28,245 bases of DNA. Source: a virus. Below are positions 1-6,788 of the stretch, piece after piece. The translations under genes and the position numbers were made by a program. The stretch's first letter is position 1, and the number at the start of each line of letters is the position of its first letter. Location of the stretch: the IMG/VR virus record IMGVR_UViG_3300030333_004324, positions 1 through 28,245 of that record, one strand, 5' to 3'. The notes below the pieces were generated by a model, which saw only the letters and a program-made list of their open reading frames with translations, did not search any database and had not been told where the DNA came from.

Positions 1-366
1 GCAAAAAAGAAACTAGAGAATGTATTAATATATCAAGCAGATAGATTAAGAAAAGAACTTGTAACCTTTAATCCTATACCTGGTATGGGTGGTTATCAGC
101 AAATGTATCAACTATTTAAGTCTCCTATTGCTGCAACAAGAACAATGGGTGAATTAGGACAAGCTATGGAGGTGACTGTTGGTACTGGTTTATCTTGGGC
201 ATTTTTAGATGATGACTCATTTGCACAAAGTAAATATGTTTATCAAAGAGGTAATAAAAAAGGACAACTAAAAATTGGAAAGGAATGGGGTGATGCTCTA
301 CCTATTTTATATACTATTAACAGATGGAAGGGATATGAACGTATCACTGACTTCTATATTAAATAA
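1..366 (+). CDS. C-terminal part of an unknown phage protein (5' end outside window)
   Basis: The reading frame is open from base 1 to the TAA ending at 366, so this is the last 121 residues of a larger protein. The internal ATG at 85 is not the true start, because the codons before it encode an equally protein-like, lysine-rich stretch (AKKKLENVLIYQADRLRKEL). The fragment has no signal peptide or membrane segment. It contains a Gly/Met-rich turn (NPIPGMGGYQQMYQ) followed by aromatic- and glycine-rich sequence ending WKGYERITDFYIK. I do not recognise the family. The gene sits at the end of a rightward unit, 2 bases before the SET-domain gene. A structural protein is possible from the phage context, but nothing in the fragment shows it. 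Confidence 0.75.
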   Translation, partial: AKKKLENVLIYQADRLRKELVTFNPIPGMGGYQQMYQLFKSPIAATRTMGELGQAMEVTVGTGLSWAFLDDDSFAQSKYVYQRGNKKGQLKIGKEWGDALPILYTINRWKGYERITDFYIK

Positions 367-368
367 TT

Positions 369-710
369 ATGGAAAAAAACAGATGTAAATCAAAGGCTTA
401 CAAACCTTTACCAGACTTTTTAATGATTGGTCCTTCTGACATAGATGGTGCTGGTATTTTAGCTAAAGAAGATATTCCTGCTGAGGTAGATCTAGGAATA
501 AGTCATATTTATGATTCTAACTTTCAGCATGATTATATAAGAACTCCGCTTGGTGGATTTATAAATCATTCAGATAATCCTAACTGTGAACTGATTGATG
601 ATTCTGATGATACCTATAAGAGGCTAAAGACAATTAAGAAGATAGAACAAGGTGAAGAACTTACTCTTAAGTATTCTTTGTATGAGATATGTGATTACTT
701 AGACAAGTAA
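369..710 (+). CDS. Small SET-domain protein (putative protein lysine methyltransferase)
   Basis: This 113-residue protein covers little more than a minimal SET fold. The SET hallmarks are visible in order: an N-terminal G-x-G-I-L-A-K-E-D-I segment (residues about 27-36), the knot motif INHSDNPNCEL (about 65-75; NHS-xx-PN is the S-adenosylmethionine-binding signature), and GEELTLKYSLY near residues 95-105, which matches the GEELTxxY end of the domain. Known SET enzymes transfer methyl groups from SAM to protein lysines. Here the substrate is unknown; a host or virion protein is possible. The last 44 bases overlap tail to tail with the glycosyltransferase gene on the other strand. SET proteins of this size occur in some bacteria, phages and giant viruses, so activity is plausible but unproven. 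Confidence 0.8.
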   Translation: MEKNRCKSKAYKPLPDFLMIGPSDIDGAGILAKEDIPAEVDLGISHIYDSNFQHDYIRTPLGGFINHSDNPNCELIDDSDDTYKRLKTIKKIEQGEELTLKYSLYEICDYLDK

Positions 711-1467
711 CATAGTATTGTTCATTTTCTAAAGCTAATCTGTTAGTTACTTTTCTATAACGGTTTACATTGTTATGTGATATACCATCTGCTCCGTTGT
801 GTAATGCATCAGCAAGATTACCATAGTCTAGTATGTTCTTATTATTCCACATGTCAAATACAGAGTACTTACCTATTTGATTAATTATCTTAATCTTTCT
901 GCCTTTTTTATGATAATAGTTACTTAGTACCATGTCATCTGACAAATAAAAATCTAGATCCTGTAAAGTATACTTTTCTATGTAAGGTAAAAAATCATCT
1001 TCAAAAGTATCTAAGGTTACACAAACACCACCATAACCTTCTGCAATTGTTGCATTAGCAAGATTAACCCTTATTCCTGTAATCCTGTTTTCAATAATAT
1101 GAAATCCTGTAGCTGTATATACATTTTTGTCATCAGCTAGTTTATATATAGTCTCTACCATTTTGTCTTGGTAGAATATATCATCATCAAGATAAATTAT
1201 TCTAGTGTCTCCAGGGTACTGGTGTTCTTTAAGATGTTTAATTGTAGGTATAATCTTAGTAGCAGGCCCATAATCTTCTTCTGCTACATTAACTGTTACA
1301 TTATTTAAAACATATTCAGGAATGTCATATGTTTCTCCAGTTCTTCTAAACTGTTTAGGTATGTTTAATAAAATTAATTCTGGTTTTTCAGTTTGGTTTA
1401 ACAAACTATCCAACATAGGCCTACACTTGTGTATCCTAGTTGGACTAGTTGTAAATGATATAATCAT
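667..1467 (-). CDS. GT-A type glycosyltransferase with DDD motif
   Basis: This 266-residue protein begins with a beta strand typical of nucleotide-sugar binding (MIISFTTSPTR) and carries a metal-binding DXD-type motif in IIYLDDDIFY (Asp94-Asp96). An upstream EDYGPATK segment (residues 64-71) is the kind of sugar-nucleotide contact loop seen in this group of small viral and bacterial glycosyltransferases. There is no signal peptide, so it should act in the cytoplasm. It is the last gene of the leftward unit with RNR and thioredoxin, and its 3' end overlaps the SET gene by 44 bases. Possible roles are glycosylation of virion proteins, of modified DNA bases or of host surface glycans; the sequence does not decide between them. 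It is one of three DXD glycosyltransferases in the window. Confidence 0.8.
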   Translation of the reverse strand: MIISFTTSPTRIHKCRPMLDSLLNQTEKPELILLNIPKQFRRTGETYDIPEYVLNNVTVNVAEEDYGPATKIIPTIKHLKEHQYPGDTRIIYLDDDIFYQDKMVETIYKLADDKNVYTATGFHIIENRITGIRVNLANATIAEGYGGVCVTLDTFEDDFLPYIEKYTLQDLDFYLSDDMVLSNYYHKKGRKIKIINQIGKYSVFDMWNNKNILDYGNLADALHNGADGISHNNVNRYRKVTNRLALENEQYYVTCLSNHISHTKNT

Positions 1468-1515
1468 AACTTAACGTTTAGTTAACACTAACTGAGATTA
1501 TATTACGTATCTTAT

Positions 1516-1587
1516 TTATATGAAGAAGATAGATATAACCCCAATAATATATATTATCATAATGACAGTTGTTTTTGCTTTAGGCAT
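1516..1587 (-). CDS. Tiny single-pass membrane peptide (23 aa)
   Basis: An ATG at 1587 overlaps the end of the thioredoxin gene (its TAA lies at 1582-1580) and opens a 23-codon frame ending in TAA at 1518. The product has a short basic start (MPKAKTT) and then about 16 hydrophobic residues rich in Ile, Phe and Val, a classic single membrane span with the basic end cytoplasmic. It fills most of the only gap between the thioredoxin and glycosyltransferase genes. The overlapping start suggests translational coupling. Similar tiny membrane peptides occur elsewhere in this window (20969-21061 and 26158-26304). The frame could be chance in AT-rich DNA, since Ile/Phe codons are A/T-only. Confidence 0.45.
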   Translation of the reverse strand: MPKAKTTVIMIIYIIGVISIFFI

Positions 1588-1894
1588 TAACAGCTGATAG
1601 ATAATATTTTAATTTATCTGAGTAGAAAGATTCTGTATTAGCTCTAAACCTTTCTACTTCCTCACCATTCTTAAACATAATAAGAGTGGGAATTCCTCTT
1701 ATAGCAAATTTTTGTACAAGCTCTTGGTTATCATCAGTATTACATCTACCAATATTATTACCAAACTCTTTTTCTAATTTATCTATAACTGGTGTTAAAG
1801 CTCTACATGGTCCACACCAAGGAGCCCAAAATTGTACAAGCATTATTTCATTTTCTTCTAATGCTTTTTCTAAGTTTTCTGTATTTATTATCAT
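1580..1894 (-). CDS. trxA: Thioredoxin
   Basis: This is a 104-residue thioredoxin of normal length. The active site is canonical: FWAPWCGPCRALTPV (WCGPC at about residues 26-30), followed by the GIPT cis-proline loop (about 67-70) and TLIMFKNGEEV. It has no signal peptide, so it is cytoplasmic. It lies 10 bases downstream of the class II ribonucleotide reductase on the same strand. The obvious role is to reduce that enzyme's C-terminal CxxxxC pair after each turnover. A phage copy would free dNTP synthesis from dependence on host thioredoxin; thioredoxin can also serve as a polymerase processivity factor in some phages, but those use family A polymerases, unlike this one. Confidence 0.95.
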   Translation of the reverse strand: MIINTENLEKALEENEIMLVQFWAPWCGPCRALTPVIDKLEKEFGNNIGRCNTDDNQELVQKFAIRGIPTLIMFKNGEEVERFRANTESFYSDKLKYYLSAVNA

Positions 1895-1904
1895 AGGTTT
1901 TTAT

Positions 1905-3764
1905 TTATGTGATCTCACAAGATCCACCAGCACAAGCTAGTTCACCTTTAAGATCAGTGTTATCTTCTTCTTCTGTTATATTAGACAAATCAATGTCCAT
2001 AAGATGTTTAAGCATCTCAGTAAATTTCTTTTTAGATATATCTTCAAATGGTGCTTGAGTATATGTTCCACCATCATAAGGTAAAACAGATAGACCATTA
2101 TAATGATCTCTATTATTCCACATCCATTCACCAGCTTTTTCCCATTCATCTTCTTTTAATGATATTGTAGCTGAAACGTTATGACTATTAGATCCATTTC
2201 TATGACCAGGCTTTACCCATTCACTAGCTATTTTCTTTACTCTTTCTAATAAGTCAAATGAAGACTCTGTTCTTAAAATAGATCCTTCAGGAGCACTTTG
2301 TGGTATACTAATTACAGCAGTATCATGTGGTCTGAAATAATCATCTTCAATAAGCTCAGGGTGATTATTAGATAGATAAGTATACATAGATTCATTTTTA
2401 CCAACTCTAATTCTTCTAATGTAATAATCATTATGCCATGCATGAATACCTGATGATGTTCCTAATGTTAAAGAAGTTGTTCCGGCAGGCTTTACAGTAG
2501 TACATCTAGCTGCTCTTTTTATACCAATTAACTTAGCAACACGTGCATTTTCTTTCTTTACAATTGATGCTGCCTCAGACGTATTAAGTTTTAAGACTTT
2601 ACCACTTCCAATACCTGTCATTGATACACCAATTAAAGCGTCTTTTTCAGTAGTTTCTTTCCATATTTCTCTAAGGTAATGAAAATCTGTATAACCAGCT
2701 TGAAGTGTTCCAATAAAAGCTGCAGCTTTAACTCTTTCATTAAGATCTTCTTGTGACTCAAGATCACTTGCATTAACTTCACAAAGATTACAAAATTGAT
2801 AAGGACGTAATGCTATTTCACAACAAGGATTGGTTCCCCAGTCTTTATCATTATTAAAGTATATACCAGGCTCACCGGATCCTGATAACTCAACACGCTT
2901 CCAAAGATCCATAAAAAATTCTTTAGTTATTTTATGTCTCATTAATACAGCAGAGTTATTAGCTCTACCACGCTGTGGGTTAACTTCCCACCAATTACCT
3001 GATTTACAAGAAATCATTTCATCATCATGAGCACTAAATAAACTAATAAGAGCAGCACGTCTAATTCCACCAGCAAGTACAGCATCAGCTATATAACATA
3101 TAATATCATGTACTTCTAATGTAGACAATTGATCTCCATCTTCTTTAGAACTTAATAATCCTTCAATTTTTAATAAACATTCTTTAAGTGGTTGAGGACC
3201 AGGAGCTTTACCACCTGATGTAACTAACCTTGCACCCTTTGGTCTAATGTCTGAAAAATCAAATACTATCCTAGAAGATCTACCATTAAGATATGACTTC
3301 ATTAGTAATTTAACTGAGTCAGCCCAACCTTCTATAGAATCACTTATTAAGTATCTTTTTGTTCTTTTTGGATAAGGCTTATTTATAGGAGGAAGTTTTT
3401 CAACATGATGTTTTTGAACAGAATACCCTACACCAGTACCACCTAAAAGAAGAAACATACACTCAGCAAAAGAATCAATATGATCAATAGGCATATAAGC
3501 ACAGTTATATATTCTATTAGGAGAAATTTCAATAGGTTTACCTCCAAATTGCATTGATCTCATTGAAGGTAAAACCTTCTTATCATATACAAACTTATAT
3601 GCATTTTGAATCTCCTCTTTAAGCTTAGGATATGTCTTTAAATGCATTGCTTTATTTCTTGTCACTAACTCTTCCCAAGTTTCTCTTCTATTTAATTCTG
3701 GTATATATCTACTGTACTTCATATAGACAGTAATATCACTAAGTATTTTGTTGTTTAAATTCAT
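1905..3764 (-). CDS. nrdJ: Class II (adenosylcobalamin-dependent) ribonucleoside-triphosphate reductase
   Basis: This 619-residue enzyme reduces ribonucleotides to deoxyribonucleotides using a B12-derived radical. It resembles the monomeric Lactobacillus leichmannii RTPR type. Matching catalytic residues by motif gives Cys88 (YNCAYMP) and Cys325 (PYQFCNL) as the reducing pair, Cys314 as the thiyl-radical residue, and Asn312 and Glu316 in TNPCCEI. The 11-residue spacing Cys314-Cys325 equals Cys408-Cys419 of RTPR. The C-terminal shuttle pair is Cys611 and Cys616 in CAGGSCEIT, three residues from the end as in RTPR. It is first in a leftward unit with thioredoxin. It needs cobalamin from the host or environment but no oxygen. 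No intein or frameshift is visible. It is somewhat shorter than the roughly 740-residue reference. Confidence 0.95.
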   Translation of the reverse strand: MNLNNKILSDITVYMKYSRYIPELNRRETWEELVTRNKAMHLKTYPKLKEEIQNAYKFVYDKKVLPSMRSMQFGGKPIEISPNRIYNCAYMPIDHIDSFAECMFLLLGGTGVGYSVQKHHVEKLPPINKPYPKRTKRYLISDSIEGWADSVKLLMKSYLNGRSSRIVFDFSDIRPKGARLVTSGGKAPGPQPLKECLLKIEGLLSSKEDGDQLSTLEVHDIICYIADAVLAGGIRRAALISLFSAHDDEMISCKSGNWWEVNPQRGRANNSAVLMRHKITKEFFMDLWKRVELSGSGEPGIYFNNDKDWGTNPCCEIALRPYQFCNLCEVNASDLESQEDLNERVKAAAFIGTLQAGYTDFHYLREIWKETTEKDALIGVSMTGIGSGKVLKLNTSEAASIVKKENARVAKLIGIKRAARCTTVKPAGTTSLTLGTSSGIHAWHNDYYIRRIRVGKNESMYTYLSNNHPELIEDDYFRPHDTAVISIPQSAPEGSILRTESSFDLLERVKKIASEWVKPGHRNGSNSHNVSATISLKEDEWEKAGEWMWNNRDHYNGLSVLPYDGGTYTQAPFEDISKKKFTEMLKHLMDIDLSNITEEEDNTDLKGELACAGGSCEIT

Positions 3765-3813
3765 TTTTTTTTAATTTTAATAAGGTTAGTTTGAAAGGGT
3801 AATTATAAGATAA

Positions 3814-3821
3814 CAAAACTA
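3814..3821 (-). promoter_or_regulatory. Candidate Bacteroidota-type -7 box for the RNR unit
   Basis: On the minus strand this site reads TAGTTTTG, which fits the Bacteroidota -7 consensus TAnnTTTG. It lies about 50 bases upstream of the RNR start codon at 3764, a reasonable leader length, in the 197-base gap between the two divergent units. I see no convincing -33 TTTG at the expected distance, so the call rests on one short box in AT-rich DNA. Confidence 0.35.
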
Positions 3822-3904
3822 ATTAGTACCGTCAATATAAAAAGGTAAAATCTTTCTATATTTTTTTTCATTCCTATTATATTTTATTAATTCCTTTTTT
3901 TTCA

Positions 3905-3926
3905 GTATATTATATATGTATAATAA
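3905..3926 (+). promoter_or_regulatory. Candidate promoter of the rightward virion module
   Basis: The segment begins with GTATATTATA and contains TATAAT at 3919-3924. It lies 36-57 bases upstream of the first rightward gene (ATG at 3962). The same ten bases recur at 17967-17976, 47 bases upstream of the next plus-strand gene that follows a real gap. No good -35 TTGACA or Bacteroidota -33/-7 pair is visible, so a phage-specific or unusual promoter is an inference. The rest of the 3765-3961 gap is featureless A/T-rich sequence. The leader just before ATG (ACAAAAAAATTTTAATATC) has no Shine-Dalgarno sequence. Confidence 0.35.
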
Positions 3927-3961
3927 ATAATTTACAAAACTAACAAAAAAATTTTAATATC

Positions 3962-4249
3962 ATGGCAGGAAACAAAGCAATTGCGGCTAATCAAGTATCT
4001 ATTGTAACTCCTTTTGGATTTACTGGATCATTAGCAGCTAAAACATTTTTGGAAAAGTTTAGAACTTTTTCAATTTTAAACAATAGCGGAGCATGTAATG
4101 TAACAATGCCTAATGGAAATGTAATGGCAATTCCAGTAGGTGTTACGGTAAATTGGGATGCTGGTAGTCAATACCGTAAATTAAACAAACTGAAAGGGGG
4201 AACTATTACAGTAACAGCAGATGATTGCGTTATTGTAGCTACTATTTAA
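3962..4249 (+). CDS. Small beta-rich virion-type protein (unknown)
   Basis: This 95-residue protein is the first gene of the rightward module. It is rich in Val, Thr, Asn and Ala with alternating patterns (CNVTMPNGNVMAIPVGVTVN; GGTITVTADDCVIVATI) that suggest a small beta-sandwich. It has no signal peptide or membrane span. The composition, with two buried-looking Cys and a run of turn residues, is like capsid decoration or head-completion proteins, and it is loosely similar in style to the paired proteins at 19997 and 20387 (a value-to-property strand followed by an IPV or LPV turn). I do not recognise a family. Being first behind a promoter-like region suggests high expression. Confidence 0.75.
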   Translation: MAGNKAIAANQVSIVTPFGFTGSLAAKTFLEKFRTFSILNNSGACNVTMPNGNVMAIPVGVTVNWDAGSQYRKLNKLKGGTITVTADDCVIVATI

Positions 4250-4251
4250 TA

Positions 4252-4491
4252 ATGGCAACTACAGCAAAAGAAATAGCCCTAATGAAACAAAGGATTGACT
4301 CTATGGAAGATAAATTAGATAAGATGGATGCTAAGTTAGATATGCTAACTGAAAAATTATTAGATCCAGATTATGGAGTAACTGCAAGAGTTAATAGAAA
4401 TACTTCATATAGAAAAGTAATGTCAAAAGCTTTATGGGTAATATATGCAATTACAATAGGATTAATAGTTAAGCTATTTTTTGGTGAGTAA
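4252..4491 (+). CDS. Coiled-coil protein with C-terminal membrane anchor
   Basis: I chose the ATG at 4252, two bases after the previous stop, giving 79 residues; an ATG 27 bases upstream lies inside the previous gene. Residues about 5-45 form a heptad-like coiled coil (MKQRIDSMEDKLDKMDAKLD). A basic linker follows, then one membrane span near the C terminus (about 60-76: ALWVIYAITIGLIVKLFF). The protein would be a tail-anchored, cytoplasm-facing coiled coil. The topology is the mirror image of the protein at 5498-5782. Holin-accessory or spanin-like roles are possible, but no family is recognised. Its stop overlaps the next ATG by one base (TAATG). Confidence 0.75.
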   Translation: MATTAKEIALMKQRIDSMEDKLDKMDAKLDMLTEKLLDPDYGVTARVNRNTSYRKVMSKALWVIYAITIGLIVKLFFGE

Positions 4492-5486
4492 TGGCTGGGT
4501 GTATTCAACATAACTTTAGGAGATGTACTACAAAAGAGGCTCCAACCTGTGCAATATGTTGTGCTCAAGAAGCAGAATGTCAAGCTTTTTATTATACACC
4601 TATAAACGGAGCAGTAAATAATATACAAGTAGGAGATCAACTTTGGTTAACAAATACTTGTACAGGTGAAGCTGCACCAGATGGTATATATACTGACTGT
4701 GGACCTAAAGGACCTTGTGATCAACCAGACGGAGAAACTAGAATATACGGATGTGTAACTGTTGCAAGTGGTATTATAACAGCAATAGCAGCATGTAGTG
4801 GAGATATAAGTTGTGGTAGTGGTGCAGGAGATTTACCTTGTTCACAAAGTTCAACTATACAAACAAATACAAAACATGAATGGACTGGAAGACAAAAGAT
4901 AACAGTAAGTGCTTTAGATACTTGGGAAACATTATATGAATCTACAACAGGATTTGATACTAATGTTACAAATATTGAAACTGGTGCACTTTGTTATACT
5001 GCTAATAACAGAAAAAAAGAATGTTATATAAAACAAATATATATACAGAATTGTGACAAAGGAGGTACTAATGATAAAAAGTTTTCTGTAAGAATATATA
5101 ATGCTGATACTGGTACATATGTAATATCAGATTGTACATTAACTTCTACTACTATTCCTGCAGAAATGTCTTTAGCAGATAGAATAAAACTATCTGATAA
5201 TGAAAGAATTAAACTATTAGAACACGAAAGTCCTTTAAAGTTAAATGCAAACGACATAGTTCAAATTCAAGCACATACATCTGTAGAAGGATGGATTATA
5301 AGCGGTTGGTTTGAAGAAACTAGTCAAAATTGGGATGAACCTGCATCAACACAAATAACAAATATACAAGCTAATACTGGTGTAGGAAACATTGGAGCTA
5401 TGCAAGGGTTATCTAAAAAATTAGGAAAAAGAAATACAGACAGAAGATTTAAACCTGGAGCTGCATCAACTTCAGGAGAAGGTTAA
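4491..5486 (+). CDS. Cysteine-rich virion or appendage protein (unknown)
   Basis: This 331-residue protein starts at an ATG overlapping the previous stop. Residues 1-120 are cysteine-rich, with several CxxC-like pairs (APTCAICCAQEAEC; CGPKGPC), which suggests metal binding or a disulfide-stabilised adhesin. It contains VGDQLWLTNTC, followed by repeated Gly/Thr strands. Residues about 130-290 read as a beta-sandwich (WETLYESTTGF; KKFSVRIYNADTGTYV; IVQIQAHTSVEGWIISGWFE), the type found in tail accessory or receptor-binding proteins. The C-terminal 40 residues are basic and flexible. There is no signal peptide, so it is probably assembled into the particle. The family is not recognised. Confidence 0.75.
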   Translation: MAGCIQHNFRRCTTKEAPTCAICCAQEAECQAFYYTPINGAVNNIQVGDQLWLTNTCTGEAAPDGIYTDCGPKGPCDQPDGETRIYGCVTVASGIITAIAACSGDISCGSGAGDLPCSQSSTIQTNTKHEWTGRQKITVSALDTWETLYESTTGFDTNVTNIETGALCYTANNRKKECYIKQIYIQNCDKGGTNDKKFSVRIYNADTGTYVISDCTLTSTTIPAEMSLADRIKLSDNERIKLLEHESPLKLNANDIVQIQAHTSVEGWIISGWFEETSQNWDEPASTQITNIQANTGVGNIGAMQGLSKKLGKRNTDRRFKPGAASTSGEG

Positions 5487-5497
5487 AAATAAGAAAA

Positions 5498-5782
5498 ATG
5501 GCAAAAGAATTAAATGAAGATACAAGTTTTAAGGTAAGTGTAAAAACTCTTATAGGTATTGCGTTTGCCATAGCAACCGTTGTAGGTATGTGGTTTGCAC
5601 TACAAGCTGATATAGAAGAGGCAAAAGAACTTCCAGTTCCTCCTCCACCAGATGTAACTAGAATGGAGTATGATATGAAAGATCAGCTTATTAGACAAAC
5701 TATTCAAACTACTGCTGATGATGTTACTGAGATAAAAGAAGATATAAAAAGGTTAGAAGAAAAAATAGATAAACTAAGATGA
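5498..5782 (+). CDS. Membrane-anchored coiled-coil protein (spanin/holin-accessory-like)
   Basis: In this 94-residue protein a polar N terminus is followed by one membrane span (about residues 15-35: TLIGIAFAIATVVGMWFALQ), a proline hinge (ELPVPPPPDV) and a long charged coiled coil to the end (EIKEDIKRLEEKIDKL). This N-anchored coiled-coil topology resembles inner-membrane spanins and other phage lysis accessory proteins, but also simple structural anchors. The gene is the opposite arrangement to 4252-4491, so the two could pair through their coils. Its stop overlaps the next start by four bases (ATGA at 5779-5782), which suggests coupled translation. No catalytic motif is present. Confidence 0.75.
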   Translation: MAKELNEDTSFKVSVKTLIGIAFAIATVVGMWFALQADIEEAKELPVPPPPDVTRMEYDMKDQLIRQTIQTTADDVTEIKEDIKRLEEKIDKLR

Positions 5783-6105
5783 AAAAATTATTATCTATAT
5801 TATTTATTTTTTTAAGTCTAACTAGTTTTGGTCAAGTTACTGTTGCATATTATAATGCAGAATGGAATAAAGCTAATTCTGTAGAGTGGATAGATAAATT
5901 AAAAGATTGTGATATTACTAAAGTTGATATTGTTAAACAACCAAAGTTACAACAGAAACATCAGATAGTTGTTGTACCAACTATTATAATTTTTCTTGAC
6001 GGAGAAGAAGTTAAGAGATACCAAGCTGATGTATCATTTACAATGAAAGCTACAAGAGAAGAGGTGCAAGAAAAAATAGAAGAAATAATAATGGATAATT
6101 TTTAA
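5779..6105 (+). CDS. Exported thioredoxin-fold protein lacking the CxxC cysteines
   Basis: This 108-residue protein has a clear Sec signal peptide (MKKLLSILFIFLSLTSFGQ), likely cleaved after Gln19. The mature part follows the thioredoxin pattern: a first strand VTVAYYNAEW, then helix, strand, VVVPT cis-Pro loop at residues 64-68, and IIIFLDGEEVKRYQA. Where thioredoxins have WCxxC this protein has W29-N30-K31-A32-N33, so both active-site cysteines are Asn. It cannot do dithiol chemistry and may instead act as a binding or scaffold protein in the periplasm. It sits just before a glycosyltransferase and the T9SS-tagged repeat protein. One cysteine (Cys44) remains elsewhere. Compare the normal cytoplasmic thioredoxin at 1580-1894. 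Confidence 0.8.
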   Translation: MKKLLSILFIFLSLTSFGQVTVAYYNAEWNKANSVEWIDKLKDCDITKVDIVKQPKLQQKHQIVVVPTIIIFLDGEEVKRYQADVSFTMKATREEVQEKIEEIIMDNF

Positions 6106-6109
6106 ACCA

Positions 6110-6787
6110 ATGAATAAGATTCCAAAAATAATACATCAAATCTGGATAGGTGAAGAAATGCCTGATAAATTAAAAGGCTTTACAGATAAGATGAAAAATG
6201 AACATCCTGATTATGAATATCATTTATGGGGAAATGAATTATGGAAAAAATATGCTAATGATCCTTTTATAGATTCATATAAAGATAAAGGTTTTCCACT
6301 TGCTTTTGTTACGGATAGGTTTAGAATGTTATTGTTAAATGAATATGGTGGGATAGCAGTTGATCCTGACTGTGAGATAATAAGATCATTTGATAATATA
6401 CTAAACAAGTTAAGTAAAGATATAGTATACTTCTGTCCTGCAAGACAAAAAATAGATTCAGGTGCCTTATTTGAATGTGGAATACAAGGTTCAACACCAG
6501 GATCAAGAGTAGTTACAGAACTGTTAAAAGTTTGGAATAAGTTTGGGTTAAACTATGCACCGGGTGGATTAAGAACTAGCAATAGATTAATAGAAATATT
6601 TGATACTGACATAGCAATATTAGGACATGAATATTTCTTTACTTATGAAGTTAATGATAAAACTATTTTATTACATGAACCTCATACATTAGATAGTTGG
6701 AGAAAGCCAGAACAAAAAAGAATAATGCAGAACAGAAGAGCTGTTACTGTTAAGAAATTAGAAAACGAGATAGTAAATTTTACATAG
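6110..6787 (+). CDS. GT32-like DXD glycosyltransferase
   Basis: This 225-residue protein begins with the sugar-transferase signature IPKIIHQIWIG (residues 4-14) and carries FVTDRFRMLLLNEYGGIAVD leading into D85-P-D87, the YGG-x-x-x-D-x-D pattern of the Gly_transf_sug/GT32 group (OCH1- and capsular-type enzymes). These enzymes use a nucleotide sugar and a divalent metal bound by DXD. No signal peptide or membrane span is present. It is sandwiched between two exported proteins (5779 and 6789), so glycosylation of a surface-directed protein is an attractive inference. A second, divergent relative lies at 21228-22091. Confidence 0.85.
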   Translation: MNKIPKIIHQIWIGEEMPDKLKGFTDKMKNEHPDYEYHLWGNELWKKYANDPFIDSYKDKGFPLAFVTDRFRMLLLNEYGGIAVDPDCEIIRSFDNILNKLSKDIVYFCPARQKIDSGALFECGIQGSTPGSRVVTELLKVWNKFGLNYAPGGLRTSNRLIEIFDTDIAILGHEYFFTYEVNDKTILLHEPHTLDSWRKPEQKRIMQNRRAVTVKKLENEIVNFT

Positions 6788-6788
6788 A

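Noticed and set aside
655-678. Bulged inverted repeat AAGAACTTA...TAAGTATTCTT at the end of the glycosyltransferase gene
   Set aside because: The stem has a two-base bulge and no T-tract follows in the minus direction; not convincing as a terminator.
733-755. Possible terminator hairpin (AGCTAA, loop TCTG, TTAGTT, then ACTTTTC) 23 bases after the SET gene
   Set aside because: Only six mostly A/U pairs with a G.U wobble; such hairpins occur by chance in AT-rich DNA, so I did not list it as a feature.
2830-3030. Plus-strand open frame antisense to the ribonucleotide reductase
   Set aside because: The opposite strand is a well-supported enzyme with catalytic motifs through this region; the antisense product shows no family features.
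3814-3860. Sigma70-like TTGACG and TATAAT pair upstream of the RNR gene
   Set aside because: The spacing is about 22 bases instead of 16-18, and TAnnTTTG nearby fits the inferred host better.
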